A stretch of 64,000 nucleotides of DNA from Macrotrachela quadricornifera (Eukaryota; Rotifera; Eurotatoria; Philodinida; Philodinidae): assembly GCA_022393335.1 (NCBI GenBank), contig JAJEKB010021580.1:30772-94771 (forward strand), read 5' to 3'. Made by a program: the position numbers and the translations under genes. Below the pieces are notes generated by a model. The model saw only the letters and a list, made by a program, of their open reading frames with translations. It was not told the origin of the DNA and ran no database searches. Shown piece by piece: positions 1 through 11,301 of the stretch. Numbering within the stretch: position 1 is the stretch's first letter; every line of letters begins with the position of its first letter.

Positions 1-437
1 GCTCTCTTATACTAAGGCATAATGCGACGAAACTTTGGTCATTTTATTCACTCATTGTGCCCAATTATTGGCCAAAATATCGAAATCAGATGCTTTGTCT
101 ATCGCGAGAAAAAAGGGAAATATTGCCAATATGTCACGCGAGATTTTTTTTCAGAAAACTGTCACACGAGATTGTTATGCACATATTACCTCACAGACAC
201 GATTCAGTCAAACCATTTATATATCACTTAGTATCGTATTTAAATAACTATCAAAGCATATAACATTCGGCTCTAGTTCGAATTTGATCAGTCGGTAAAA
301 TCACAGGAAAAGATACCTGCCTACCACAATCTACTTATTGATCATATATTATTCGCTTATTTGTAGTCTTAAGAGTACAGATATACAAATTTAACTGAAA
401 GCAAATTATATTTTAATTTACCAGTTCTAGATAAACT
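1..437. other. intergenic, nothing recognised
   Basis: AT-rich sequence upstream of the first gene. Short overlapping reading frames here have no recognisable protein features and look like chance. Confidence 0.5.
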
Positions 438-2180
438 ATGGTTTCTTACAACAAACGCAACAATCGACCTTATGACAAGAAATATCGTGAAAAGATTCAA
501 ATCAAACGAAGATTGTCAAAAACATTTGATCGTGAATTTAAAGCAAAACAAAATGCAAGACAACAGAAATATCGAGAACGAAAGAAACAAGCTGATGCAG
601 AAGCAGCAATTGCTCTGGCAACACCTTTAACTAAATCGAACTCACGAAAGGCTGAAGGTACTAAACGTAGGCGAGCCTATACTAGAAAACTGAAAATTGA
701 AAATGAAAATCTGATGAACAAGGTCAAAAAATTGGAGAAAGAGAACTTGAAGATGAAAAAATTAGTATCGCAACAACATTCAGAAGAAACCAACACCGTT
801 AATGCAACACCGATAATATCACCAGCAAAATTATTTATTGATAATGTCAGTCCAACAGCCAAAAAACGTGCAACAAAACGATTACTTGATCAAAAAGAAA
901 ATCTACCTCATGGTTTTGTTTCAAAAATAAGAAAAGAACTAGGTGTTAATTTATCAAACAGTTATAATCCACCATCTAATACATCATCACAACTTCAGAA
1001 AGATATAGAAGAATTCTTATGTCAAGATGATGTTACAAAACAAGCACCTGATAAGAAAAAACAAATCCATGGAAAACAGATTAGATATTTACTTAATCAT
1101 TTATCAATTATTCACCAACGATTTATCAACGAAACTGGTAACAATTGTCATTACTCTACATTTACTCGATATGTTCCTGCTTATGTGCTGAAACCAATTG
1201 CCAGCGACTGGGGTACATGCTTGTGTGCTGTTTGTCTTAATCCTCAGATGAAGCTCGAAAAATTACAAAATCTCAAATCTCGACATTCAGTTCTGAAAAA
1301 TGTGCTTATTGATGGTTTAACAGATATAACAGAACTAGTGACGGATGAAATCAAAACAAAAGCTTTTCAAAATAATTTGTCAACACTAAAGCAAGAACAA
1401 TTCAATATAACATATAGCGAATGGATAAAGAAGAAAAATGAACGATCCAATGTACCTGTTTCCACAAAAACTATGATTACTTCAACTATTGCTGATTTTG
1501 TAGACAAATTCATGAATGAAATCGAGGTATGGTGACAGAGCTCTATTAGAAAGAAGATAAGTAGCAAAGTCAGATTTTAAACATTCTATAACTATGAGCA
1601 TTCTGCATTTTGCGAGTAAAATTCTTTAGCAAAAGTAGAATACTTTGTATTGTATTTACTACTATGAAAAAAGAATGATTGTTTTCTCATTTTCATAGAG
1701 TTTAACACAACATATTGATCGAGTACGTCAACAGTTTAGAGCTGCAAAGGAAGCAAGACAAATGGCAACTGAACAAGATGATACTGTTACTATACACCTG
1801 GACTGGTCTGAAAATTTCAATTTGAAACAAACGAGACAAGAGAAGGGTAAGTAGTTGGATAGTCAATGCTCACTTCGAGATTTAGACAGTACAGTACTAG
1901 GAATAAAATATTACTCTACTGATTGCACTACAAACTTTGATGGCCTAATGAATGTTTATCATTACAAAATAATCAATGTTTTCTTTTAGCTTCATATTAT
2001 TATGAGCAGCACATATCTATCTTAAGTGGTTACTTATGGAAGAAAAATGATTGTTATAGTTTTGGTCTCATGTCCGACGATACTAATCACATGTCTGAAG
2101 CTACCTGGGCAGCAATGCAGCATATATCGTATATTATCACATTCATGTACTCGAGAGCTAGTTTATCTTTCACAACATAA
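438..2180 (+). CDS. transposon-type DDE-like protein with basic/coiled-coil N-terminus, probably 3' truncated
   Basis: Three exons can be joined: 438-1526, 1699-1846 and 1990-2180. The introns have GT-AG ends and the reading frame is kept (phase 0, then phase 1). The N-terminal ~130 residues are very Lys/Arg/Glu rich and heptad-like, resembling a basic-leucine-zipper or coiled coil. Around residues 255-275 there is a Cys-rich patch (CLCAVCLNPQMKLEKL), probably metal binding. Exon 2 ends and exon 3 begins with IHLDWSENFNLKQ...EQHISI...LMSDDTNHMSEA, which I recall as a conserved segment of uncharacterised, transposon-like invertebrate proteins with an RNase H-like fold; D of LDWSE could be the first catalytic Asp. 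The frame stops at 2178-2180, before the rest of such a domain, and a MITE lies 7 bp further on. It may be a decayed transposase, or a gene whose later exons I cannot see. The family call is from memory. Confidence 0.6.
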
Positions 2181-2186
2181 CTATCT

Positions 2187-2376
2187 ACTACTGTCAGGGA
2201 CGTACCGATGCGTCAAAAGAAGGACGGAAAAAGGGGCGCAGCAAAAACTTTGTCTAAGCTTCACATAACAATTTTTTTCAAAATTTTTCAAAATTTTCGT
2301 GAGCAAAATAAAATTTTTCAAAAGCAGGGGTGTTACATCTCACGTGCCCTTCGGTCGGTATGCCCCTGACTACTGT
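2187..2376. mobile_element. hAT-like MITE (174 bp) with 8-bp target duplication
   Basis: The element itself is 2195-2368. Its ends are inverted repeats: CAGGGACGTACCGA on the left and CAGGGGCATACCGA read inward from the right. The identical 8-mer ACTACTGT flanks it at 2187-2194 and 2369-2376. A CAGGG terminus plus an 8-bp duplication is typical of hAT-superfamily insertions. It has no coding capacity. It lies immediately after the last readable exon of the upstream gene. Confidence 0.85.
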
Positions 2377-2682
2377 AAATACAGTTGTTCCTATATATGA
2401 TATAAATCTGTTAAGAACACCTGAGTAAATTTTCAGTTAAACGACTTCTTCGTTTACATTAAAAAAGTTCACATATGGGAACATTTTATCTATTTTTTGA
2501 AACTGCTATAGCTCAGTCAATTTAAGAGTGGTAGTCGGGAAACTTTGTACATATTCTTCCCTCATCTAGCGGCCTAAGATACACGACTCATAAGTACAAA
2601 AATCGGAAATTTCTTTTTCGTCTATTTTTTCCTCGAACGGTACAATAATTTTGCAATTCACTCATATATATATATTCTATTA
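2377..2682. other. intergenic, nothing recognised
   Basis: AT-rich sequence between the MITE and the 3' end of the xanthine dehydrogenase fragment. I looked here for the missing molybdopterin-binding exons on the minus strand and saw none. Confidence 0.5.
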
Positions 2683-4328
2683 TTAATAAAACTCTAATAA
2701 CCTGAATTGAATTTGTCCACCTAAACTTAATTCATTAAGTGGCATTTCTTTAAGAAGTAAATCACATATTTGATTAATTGTTTCTTTTGTCCATAATAAT
2801 CCAACTAATTGCTTTTGAGTAATTTTTGCAACAATTGTTTTTGATGACATTCCACTAAATGAAAAACAAGTTGAAATTATTTTCCATTGATTATTATTTA
2901 AATCTGATTGTTTAAGTTCAATTTGAAATCCCGCACTAACAATTCCTTTTGAAGCATCACGACGACGAGCTTGTTTATATGATCGAAGAAAATATTTATT
3001 TGAAGAATTTTGAAGTGGAATATGAATAGCAACAAGAATTTCATTATCTTCAATTGATACATGATGATCATCAAGAAAAAAATCACATAATGAAATATAT
3101 CGTACTTCAGCATTATCAGCACGATGTAATTCAAGTTTAGCATCTGCAGAAATTAATACAGGATTTATATCAGAACTAAATTAAATAACATAAAAATATT
3201 ATAAAGCGATTTTGTTTCTCTATGTTATTTACTTAGGTGAAGCAGCAATTATATGTCCACCAATTGAAGCAATATTTCGTATTTGTGTTGATGCAAAATA
3301 TTTCATTTGATCGAGTAAAGCTTGACAAAAACTATTATTATTATTCCATTCAATTAATTTAGATCTTAAATATGTAAATGTAACACCAGCTCCAATATAT
3401 ATTAAATCTTTAGTTTGTTTTATTTCTTGTAATTCTTTAATATGTATAATTGATATACGACGAGGATAATAAAGTTGTTGAAATTTTCTTTCGATTTCTA
3501 CTGTTGTATTACCAAAAATAATTTTTGATTGATTACCTGGGTATGTATGACGAAGATGAAGTAATTCATTAAGGGTTAGTGGACGATACCATTCAATTAA
3601 ATTACCTTTTATATGAATTGATTGAGGAATATAATCTCGAAGTTTAGATGGAAATTCAATTTGATTAATTGGTAATGAATTTTTTTCAACATATGAAAAA
3701 CATTTATCATATGTAGTTGATGTTGTTAATGATGATTTATCATAAGAAATTTTATCCATATCATTTGCAAATGTTTTTCCAGTATCAAGAATTGGACGAT
3801 AACCTGTACATCGACAAAGATTTCCATCAAATGATTCTTCAATATCTTGCATTGTTGGTAATAAATTATTTTTTGATGTAAGAATACCATAAAGAGACGT
3901 GACCATACCTGGTGTACAAAATCCACATTGTGATCCAGATAATTCAGCAAGACGAATTTGAATTGAATGAAGATTTGATTTATTCACTGAACCTATTCCT
4001 TCAACAGTGATTATATGACATCCATCAACAGAACATAAAGGTGCTAAACAAGCATTTATTGTACGATGTTCAATTTCATTAGATATTTTATCAATACATC
4101 TTGATATAATAACTGTACATGATCCACAACCACCTTCTCCACAACTTAATTTTGTACCAGTTAATCTTAATTCTATACAGAACAAATATCATTTGAGAAT
4201 AATAAATATTTATCATACATACTATTTCATAAATACCAAAGAAGAGTCCATTCTGGTTCAATATTATGATCAATAATTTCTTTTCCATTGACATAAAAAA
4301 ATATATAGTTTATCATTGTAGTATTCAT
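2683..4328 (-). pseudogene. xanthine dehydrogenase, N-terminal part only (2Fe-2S and FAD domains), in-frame TGA
   Basis: Minus-strand exons are 4328-4223, 4172-3233 and 3175-~2702, with 50-bp and 57-bp GT-AG introns (4173-4222, 3176-3232). Exon 1 carries VNGKEI...EPEWTLLWYL, the plant-ferredoxin 2Fe-2S start. Exon 2 has SCGEGGCGSC, then SQCGFCTPGM and NLCRCTGYRPI, the cysteines of the two Fe-S clusters, followed by the FAD-binding domain (IIFGNTTVEIERK, ASIGGHIIAASP). Exon 3 matches the flavoprotein C-terminal subdomain (SYKQARRRDASK...GGQIQFR). Full enzymes are ~1,300 residues and finish with a large molybdopterin domain; here readable sequence ends at about residue 500, at a possible splice donor (2701). 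The codon at 4229-4227 is TGA where relatives have Arg (LLWYL-x-NK-LRLTGTKL). Truncation plus the stop argue for a pseudogene. A functional enzyme would oxidise hypoxanthine and xanthine in purine breakdown. Confidence 0.85.
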
Positions 4329-4780
4329 ATCATAGATGCATCGACATATATATGGTAGAGGATTATTGCGCTTGACTCTCTTTATTTTCTTTTTTCTATA
4401 TAACTCTTTATTCAGCGTTGACTTTGATGATATTATTGTTTCTGTTTCATGTGATTGTGTATAAAAATGTGTATGTAAATAAATCGGGATACGCATGAAA
4501 GAAATCGAACGTGAAACAAAAAATTACCGAAGCTTAGAAAGAAAAAAAAACGTAAAGAGGATAAAACATTGAAAGAAAATACATTAAATAATAGCGATAT
4601 CAAAGAACAAATATAATGAATATGAAAATATGTCGAAATTTCAATATATGATATTTAAACATATCAATACTCATTAAGAATTTGTATTTAATAATTTTCT
4701 AATATTAATTCATAAGAGTTTGCATATTATCAGATTCTCATTTTGAGTTTGAATAATTTATAGATTTCATAGAAAGCAGG
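4329..4780. other. intergenic / upstream of XDH fragment
   Basis: AT-rich, no recognisable gene. It would contain the promoter of the minus-strand XDH fragment, but I cannot point to a specific element. Confidence 0.4.
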
Positions 4781-6319
4781 GGGCGTATAAGAGAACAAAA
4801 CGGCCCCTTGTCAGAATCAGGCTTACCGATTAGGGAGGGATGGGAGGGATCCCCTCCCCCCAAAAATTTGGATGCTTTCTGCCACAATTTTCGGTTGTTT
4901 CTGCTAAAATTCTTTTTTTTTTAAATTTTTTACTGCTAATGTGGTTGCATACTAGTAAAGACGGGGCACCAAGCTTCAACCTGGGGGGGGGGGGGGGGGT
5001 ACGGGTTTTTGTTTTTTTGGTCTTCACTACTTTGGTTTTTCAGGAAAACTTTAGTTTTGGAGTCCGAAATCCAGTTTCGCGAAGGCTATGAGAAAAGTTG
5101 ACTTTCTGCAAAATTTTCATCCCTCCCCAACCTTAGAAACAATCGGGAACCCTGGTTAGAATTCGACTTTGTCCTTCCCATTTCATCATGTTTGCTGTCA
5201 GAACTCTATTTCTATTGAAATTAAACAATTTTATACATTTCCACATTGTACGCGACTCGATTTAATTACCTTTCTATTCTCCATATTATATATACAATAT
5301 ATACTGACATTATAGCAGTTTTGATTATCAGAAACATGTAGATCAACGCTGAATTATATATAAATTGATAGATCTGATCACGATCTATCAAATGATGGTA
5401 AAATATCAGGAGAAAAGCGTGGGTAAGAGAGTCTGATGGTCAATACAATGCGTACAGGATTATATATTATATAGTGTAGAGTAATAGTAGAGATCTTATG
5501 TCTATTAGAGATATGTCGATCCATTCTGAATTATATACTAATCGATAGATCTGATCAAGATCTATCAAATGATGGTAAAATATCTAGAGAAAAAAATTGG
5601 ATAAGACAGTTCATTGAGGCATACAATGCTCATTAATACCAAAACTGCCCTTTTTCACTGATTTTTGATCGATTTTCTCTTGAATAGTCAGGCTAGTTAT
5701 TTAAAAAAATAATATATTTCAAATCAGCACAAAAAACTAAGTCGATCTATGTATACTTCAAAATAATTTATTGACTTTCATTATTGTCGAAAATTTCAGG
5801 CTTGGTCTCCCTCACGGATGCGCCAGACTTATTTGATGAAAATGAAAGTCAATGAATTATTTTGAAGTACATATAGATCGACTTAGTTTCTTGTGTTGAT
5901 TTCACATATATAATTTTTTTCAATAACTAGCCTGACTATTCAAGAGAAAATCGATCAAAAATCAGTGAAAAAGGGCAGTTTTGGTATTAATGAGCATTGT
6001 ATGCCTCAATGAACTGTTTTATCCAATTTTTTTTCTAGATATTTTACCATCATTTGATAGATTGTGATCAGATCTATCAATTTATATATAATTCAGCGTT
6101 GATCTGCATGTTTCTGATAATCAAAACTGCTATAATGTCAGTATATATTCTATATATAATATGGAGAATAGAAAGGTAATTAAATCGAGTCGCGTACAAT
6201 GTGGAAATGTATAAAATTGTTTAATTTCAATAGAAATAGAGTTCTGACAGCAAACATGATGAAATGGGAAGGATAAAGTTGAATTCTGACAAGGGGCAGT
6301 TTTGTCCTCTTATACGCCC
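4781..6319. mobile_element. large imperfect fold-back (inverted-repeat) element
   Basis: The two ends are inverted copies. The left starts GGGCGTATAAGAG at 4781 and the right finishes with its complement at 6319. The similarity then continues through nearly the whole element to a loop of about 58 nt at 5783-5840. The right arm is ~480 bp. The left arm is longer because it carries a nested MITE (4818-5154) and an internal partial duplication (about 5333-5430 and 5515-5640, both with GATAGATCTGATCA and ATCAAATGATGG). It has no coding capacity. I could not find a clear target-site duplication, so the superfamily is open. Confidence 0.8.
4810..5162. mobile_element. nested hAT-like MITE (337 bp) inside the fold-back's left arm
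   Basis: The element is 4818-5154. Its termini are CAGGCTTACCGATT and, inward from the right, CAGGGTTCCCGATT (12 of 14 identical). The flanks are GTCAGAAT (4810-4817) and GTTAGAAT (5155-5162). The undisturbed site is visible in the opposite arm of the host fold-back, where GTCAGAATTC is uninterrupted near 6284-6293 (on the complement). This shows insertion after the host element formed. It contains a pure G tract near 4982-4999. Confidence 0.85.
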
Positions 6320-6469
6320 ATCTCCTTTGTTCCCAATAAAATTGGCGTTACATTCTAATTTATATTTATTCAATCAAATAATAATGTAGATATTACTACG
6401 AAATATTTTAAACACTTAACTTAGCGCCTTTTTAACACAAATAAATTAATATTATATTATTTAAATAAT

Positions 6470-6643
6470 ACAATTGTGACGGGTAACGAGGCCCGTGAGT
6501 CTATTGACTGAGGAGACAACACACAAACATGAATATATATAACTATGAAGAGAGGAAAGAACATGAGCGATGTGTAATGTGATCGGAAAGTGACCCCATA
6601 ACCGGCATGAGGAATGATGACGGGTGAAATCCGTCACAACAAT
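6470..6643. mobile_element. solo LTR (164 bp) with 5-bp target duplication
   Basis: The unit 6475-6638 begins TGTGACGG and ends CCGTCACA, giving the TG...CA ends of a retroviral-type LTR. ACAAT flanks it on both sides (6470-6474, 6639-6643). An A/T-rich TATATATAA stretch lies in the first half. No internal retrotransposon coding region is adjacent, so it reads as a solo LTR left by recombination. A MITE with 8-bp TIRs is the alternative. I cannot assign it to a named LTR family. Confidence 0.65.
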
Positions 6644-6948
6644 ATTAACGAATGAAAATTATATTATTGCAAATATTCTGTACGCATTAATAAGTATATA
6701 CGATTCAAATATAATGTGTAGTTAAATAATCGGTCCATTGTAAAATATACACCTTCACAAAAATATTTATCAAACCCTGAAAACTTTACGTGTTACTTAA
6801 TTCAAATATTATTATCTATTTATTATTTTTACTTAGGCAGCTTCAAAATAATTAGTTGTATCAAAATGATATGTTTCATTTACTGTAGTTATCTTCTGAT
6901 TGTTGTCGTACTTTCATTATCATTCTTTAACAGTAGAGTTATGTGATC
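6644..6948. other. intergenic, nothing recognised
   Basis: AT-rich spacer between the solo LTR and a short tandem repeat; no gene or element seen. Confidence 0.4.
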
Positions 6949-6950
6949 AT

Positions 6951-7016
6951 TTGTACCAAAAAATGGCCGTTTGTGCCAAAAAATGGCCGTTTGTGCCAAA
7001 AAATGGTCATTTGTGC
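6951..7016. repeat. 20-bp tandem repeat, three full copies
   Basis: Units begin at 6951, 6971 and 6991 with consensus TTGTGCCAAAAAATGGCCGT, followed by a partial fourth. Few differences between copies suggest recent expansion. It abuts the CCGG-rich MITE. Confidence 0.9.
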
Positions 7017-7027
7017 TTTGTTACTAA

Positions 7028-7330
7028 TACCCAGATCGAAGCGTACGGACCGGATCCGGCCGGAATCAAACGGAAATCACCGGATCAGAGAAGCAGTATT
7101 CCGGGTCGGAATATCTTCGGATTTTTCCGGTGACTTCCGACCGTTTTTCCACCGGAAAAGCCCGGATTTTAGGCGGAAGTCACCGGAAAAATCCGAAAAC
7201 ATTCCGGTCCGGAATACTGCTTCCCTGATCCGGTGATTTCCGTTAAACTCCGGCCGGATACGTTCATATTTCCCGCCGGTTCCGGAAAGGATCCGCTGGT
7301 TTCCGGAGGCCGGAATCTTCGACCTGGGTA
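7028..7330. mobile_element. GC-rich, CCGG-studded palindromic MITE (299 bp) at a TA site
   Basis: The element 7030-7328 starts CCCAGATCGAAG and ends CTTCGACCTGGG, flanked by TA on both sides. Its interior is an inverted repeat: the block around 7085-7140 (CAGTATTCCGGGTCGGAAT) is mirrored around 7180-7225. CCGG or CCGGA occurs well over a dozen times, which is strikingly GC-rich against AT-rich surroundings. A TA duplication is typical of Tc1/mariner-type insertions. It has no coding capacity. Confidence 0.8.
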
Positions 7331-10300
7331 GAAGTGATACGCGCAGTAAGATGAACTCCCGTTTCTAGACCCTGTACTTACACTCTAGAGAAGAGAAAAA
7401 CGCATGGATTGACAAACACAATGAAAAGATTGTCGACCAAATTTGTATTAATCTATGCATCTTTAATGGATTTAATAATAAAAGTACTTCGTTTTACCAC
7501 GAAAAAAGACCACTATGGCAATACATTACATGTACCATTTTTGTTTCCCGCCACGCTCTAGCTACAAAATCGAAAAACAACTGTGCTAGTAATGGAGCTC
7601 CTAACGACGTAACTGGTTGTGCGGATGATTTTGCCGCAAACATTGATAGATAATTTTTTTCTACAACCATCAAATGTGCTACACGAACAGCCGATTACGC
7701 TCGTTCTCATCTGCGCACATATTGACATCATAACAATATTTCTGGAAATACCTTCTCTACAGACCCAAAATATTAGTATTTGGGATCAAAGTGCCAGTTT
7801 TTGCTCGATAACTCCTCTTGAAATTGATACTAATTGATGTAGAATTACATACTGCGCCTAACCCAAGTGGTTTTAGAAATAACCCAACTAATGTAGTGAA
7901 TCCGGACAAGAAAAGCCGAATATGGTATTAACTTTTCTCACGTAGAAAAATAGTGCAATCTTATATAAAATAGAAGAAATTTATCGTTGATCACTGTTAT
8001 AGGGTATATATAAATTCTGAATTTAGCAACATCTCAATGCATGATTGATCTTAAGCCAGGCCAGATAGCATTTTAATCAAAAAATATTTGTTTAAATTTT
8101 TATATTATTCCAAGAGATATATGAAAATAAATTAATTCTAAAGTGTACTAATTTATTAATCATTTGATTTTGTTTATTTGAAAATAATAGTGAAGCTTTT
8201 GATCTATACAAAGACTTAGTGTAATAAATTTAAAATGATGAAATATATTTTTTTGTCACTATTACAGCTTTATTTTATTGCGATTACAATGATGAATTGA
8301 ATAAGTAGCAATGTTCACATTACTACTTGATCATCCAGTTGTGTTTTATCTCATATAAAATCCAGGTCTGTATTTGAGACAAGCGAGAGAGAAAAGATAA
8401 AATATAAGCGCATTGCAACACAAAAAAAAAATAATGCTAAATTATTCGTAGATAAACGTAATAGCCAGAGAATGATACAAGGTATATCGATTGTGTAATA
8501 ACACATAGAGAAAGAAAAGATATTATATCAAATGATGCGCACATTAGCCTACTTATTTTCAATACAAAAAAATATTCTTGCGAAATTGATTTTTTCTTTT
8601 TTTTTCGTTCTCTTTCAAGTATGAATAAACATTGCAATGTAGCTGAAATATGTTCTTTCTGTTACATTAGAATGTTTATACATAATCCAGAGAAAATGAA
8701 AAGAAAAAAAAAGAAAAGAAACTAAGCGAAACACGACGAACAGTGTTATAAATATTTTTTTGCTTTTCATCACTTATTTTATGTTTAGAATGGCTTTTGA
8801 TATAGATCGAAAGCTTCATTATTGATAAAACGAAAACAAATGATTGGCAAATTAGTATACTTTAGAATTGTTTATATTTTCAAAAAATATTTTCAAAAAG
8901 TAGGATCGAAAGCTTCTTTTATTTAGATCGTTGATATTCTTAAGAATAATATACTAAAAATAATTATTAGTTGAAAAATTCGAATACACATGTATTCTAT
9001 ATAGAATTTGATCATTTTCTTTTTCATTAGTCTTAACTATATATCTGTTGTCAAAGAATTTCAATTTTCCATGCGACAATAGATTTTTATTTTGCTCATA
9101 TATATATATATATATTCTTGAAAAAATCATTTTCAAATCGATCAATGAATAAAATGAGATTAATTTACGTGAGAGAAACGTTGAAATTTAGATTATATTT
9201 CATAAAACAATTGTTGAGATTTCCACTGATTGCTAACATTGAAAATATCGTATTTTTTATTTTTATTTTAAACTTCAAATTCATCGTTCGTTTATCTTTG
9301 CTGATATTGTTTAATATTACTTTGTTGTCAACTGTTCATCTTTCTTAAATAATCATATAAAGTAATATTTTCTATAATTACAATTTGGACTACTGCTGTG
9401 AAATAAATTTTGTTTAGATCTTCATAATTTGTCTGACTGATAATTATTATGAAAAAAGTCTTTTATTATTTATTATAAAGTTAGAAAGAAGATATGAAAG
9501 AAATTACTAAAAAATAATTTCGATATCGTTTCATATCTTCAAATTTATTAGTTTAATTGGCGAAATGCACACAATTCCCACGTTTAAATCTGTCTGTTAC
9601 ACAAGTTAACGAATTATTTAACGTATCAGTTTATTTAATTGTACTTATTCTTGAAATTAATCTTTAAGTAAAATAATATTTATCATTATCATTGAATAGA
9701 ATTGTAATATAGTGAATAATAGGGACCAACCGGTTATTGTTGGATAAGCACTACTTAATTATTGTATATTCCATAAAAAAAATGTTATTCTTCTACCATT
9801 TTTACTTTTAAGTTACTATTTTTCGCTTCTCATCTAACATATTCTGATTTATCATTCATTTATTCATGCAATATCATTAAAAAAATTGATGACAAAAAAA
9901 GTCAACTATCAGATAGTTCTAGTTTAATCACATAAAAACTGAGTTGACATGCCGACATTGAAAGCATGGCTTATGTCCTTAATTAAGAGAAAGAACGCAA
10001 CATACAATCATACATATTAAGTATCTGTACCTGTAAAAATACTTTTCATAAAACATTTATATATCTAATGAAAAGAATCTTTATTTTATACAATCAGCTG
10101 ATAATTTCTAACGAAATCAATATTGTTAACAATTTCGAGAAGAAGATTTTTAAAATTCATATCAAAATATGTCATTCAATATTTGAATATTTGTCGAATT
10201 ATATAACCAACAGCTAAAGATTATTATTGTTACATAAGCAAACATTCTCAATTTAAAGAAACTTCAAAACAAAAAAAAGGTAAAACAATTATATTCATCT

Positions 10301-11250
10301 GATCGTATTTTCTAAGCTAAAATATCATTCGTTTTATGAGTTTTCAGATATAAACCCATTATAAGTATTTTATTCTGCAGTGTGTAGAAACTTTTTCCAT
10401 TTTACTGGTACTTCACATTAGAAGTAATATCATCATTTTATTATTTATAAACAAAATACAAGTTCGATTAAAAAATTTTTAAAAAGAATTAAACAAATTT
10501 CTCATTAGTCTACGTTAGAAATAAAAATGACCTCAAAGGCTAAAAGATATTTTTATTTGCTTTAATTACAGATTCTTGTCATTCTTATGTCATTGTTTCA
10601 ATCTTAATAATAGATATTACATTCGTTGTATTTCATATATTTTTTAATAATCGGCAATTGTAGAAAACGCTAAGACTGATTGTAAATACATAAACTGTAA
10701 GGCATTATAGAATCTAAAACAGTTTTTGTAGAATATCTCAGATACCAGTACAAAATTCAAACAGCTTAACATTTAATATGTTACTTTTTTTTTCTTAATG
10801 ATATTTTTTAATAAAAAGATAATTTTTTTTGTATTAAAACTGATCTATTAATTAATAAATCAAAAGTCTGGAACATTTTGTATTATGTTTAAGTCAATCT
10901 TCACTTAAATGCATTTTAATAAATGGTACATAAACAGTTATAGTATTGGTGTTCTCAAAACTTTCCCGTTTTTATTCAGTTGCTCGAGACATTTTTTTGT
11001 CAAAAGATTTATTTTGAAATGTTCTGCAAATTCATGTACATTTCGATTTAAAGCCCGTTGTTAAATAAAAAGGTTGTAGTAAGTTCTGAGTTTTCCGCAT
11101 GCTATATTCTTTTCTTACATATCTGTACATTGTAATATGCTAATATGAACAGTATATACTGGATGTTTCCGATCTATTCTATGCTGGTGATCGATCAATT
11201 GATTGCCAATCAATTCGTCGCACACAAGTTGGCGGCGTTTGCTGAATAGC

Positions 11251-11251
<1 letters not shown>
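7331..11251. other. long gene-poor AT-rich interval
   Basis: Nearly 4 kb without a supportable gene on either strand. Short frames (for example 7619-7837, 8437-8637, 9118-9348) have low-complexity composition and no domains. A (TA)n run sits near 9099-9114. GATCGAAAGCTTC appears at about 8806 and 8906 as a dispersed short repeat. I see nothing else here. Confidence 0.5.

Positions 11252-11298
<47 letters not shown>
11252..11298. repeat. (AG)n microsatellite
   Basis: An uninterrupted AG dinucleotide repeat of about 47 bp. Confidence 0.95.

Positions 11299-11301
<3 letters not shown>

Noticed and set aside
2898..4294. Additional minus-strand frames within the XDH region
   Set aside because: They are shadows of the XDH exons in the wrong phase; the correct phase has the Fe-S cysteines and FAD motifs.
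4830..5091. Frames with poly-Pro and poly-Gly runs on opposite strands
   Set aside because: They lie within a MITE and are created by its G tract.
6900..7236. 77- and 97-codon frames over the 20-bp repeat and CCGG element
   Set aside because: They cross a tandem repeat and a palindromic MITE; both are non-coding structures.
11252..11298. AG tract as a promoter GAGA-type element
   Set aside because: No gene lies within several kb on either side; a plain microsatellite is sufficient.
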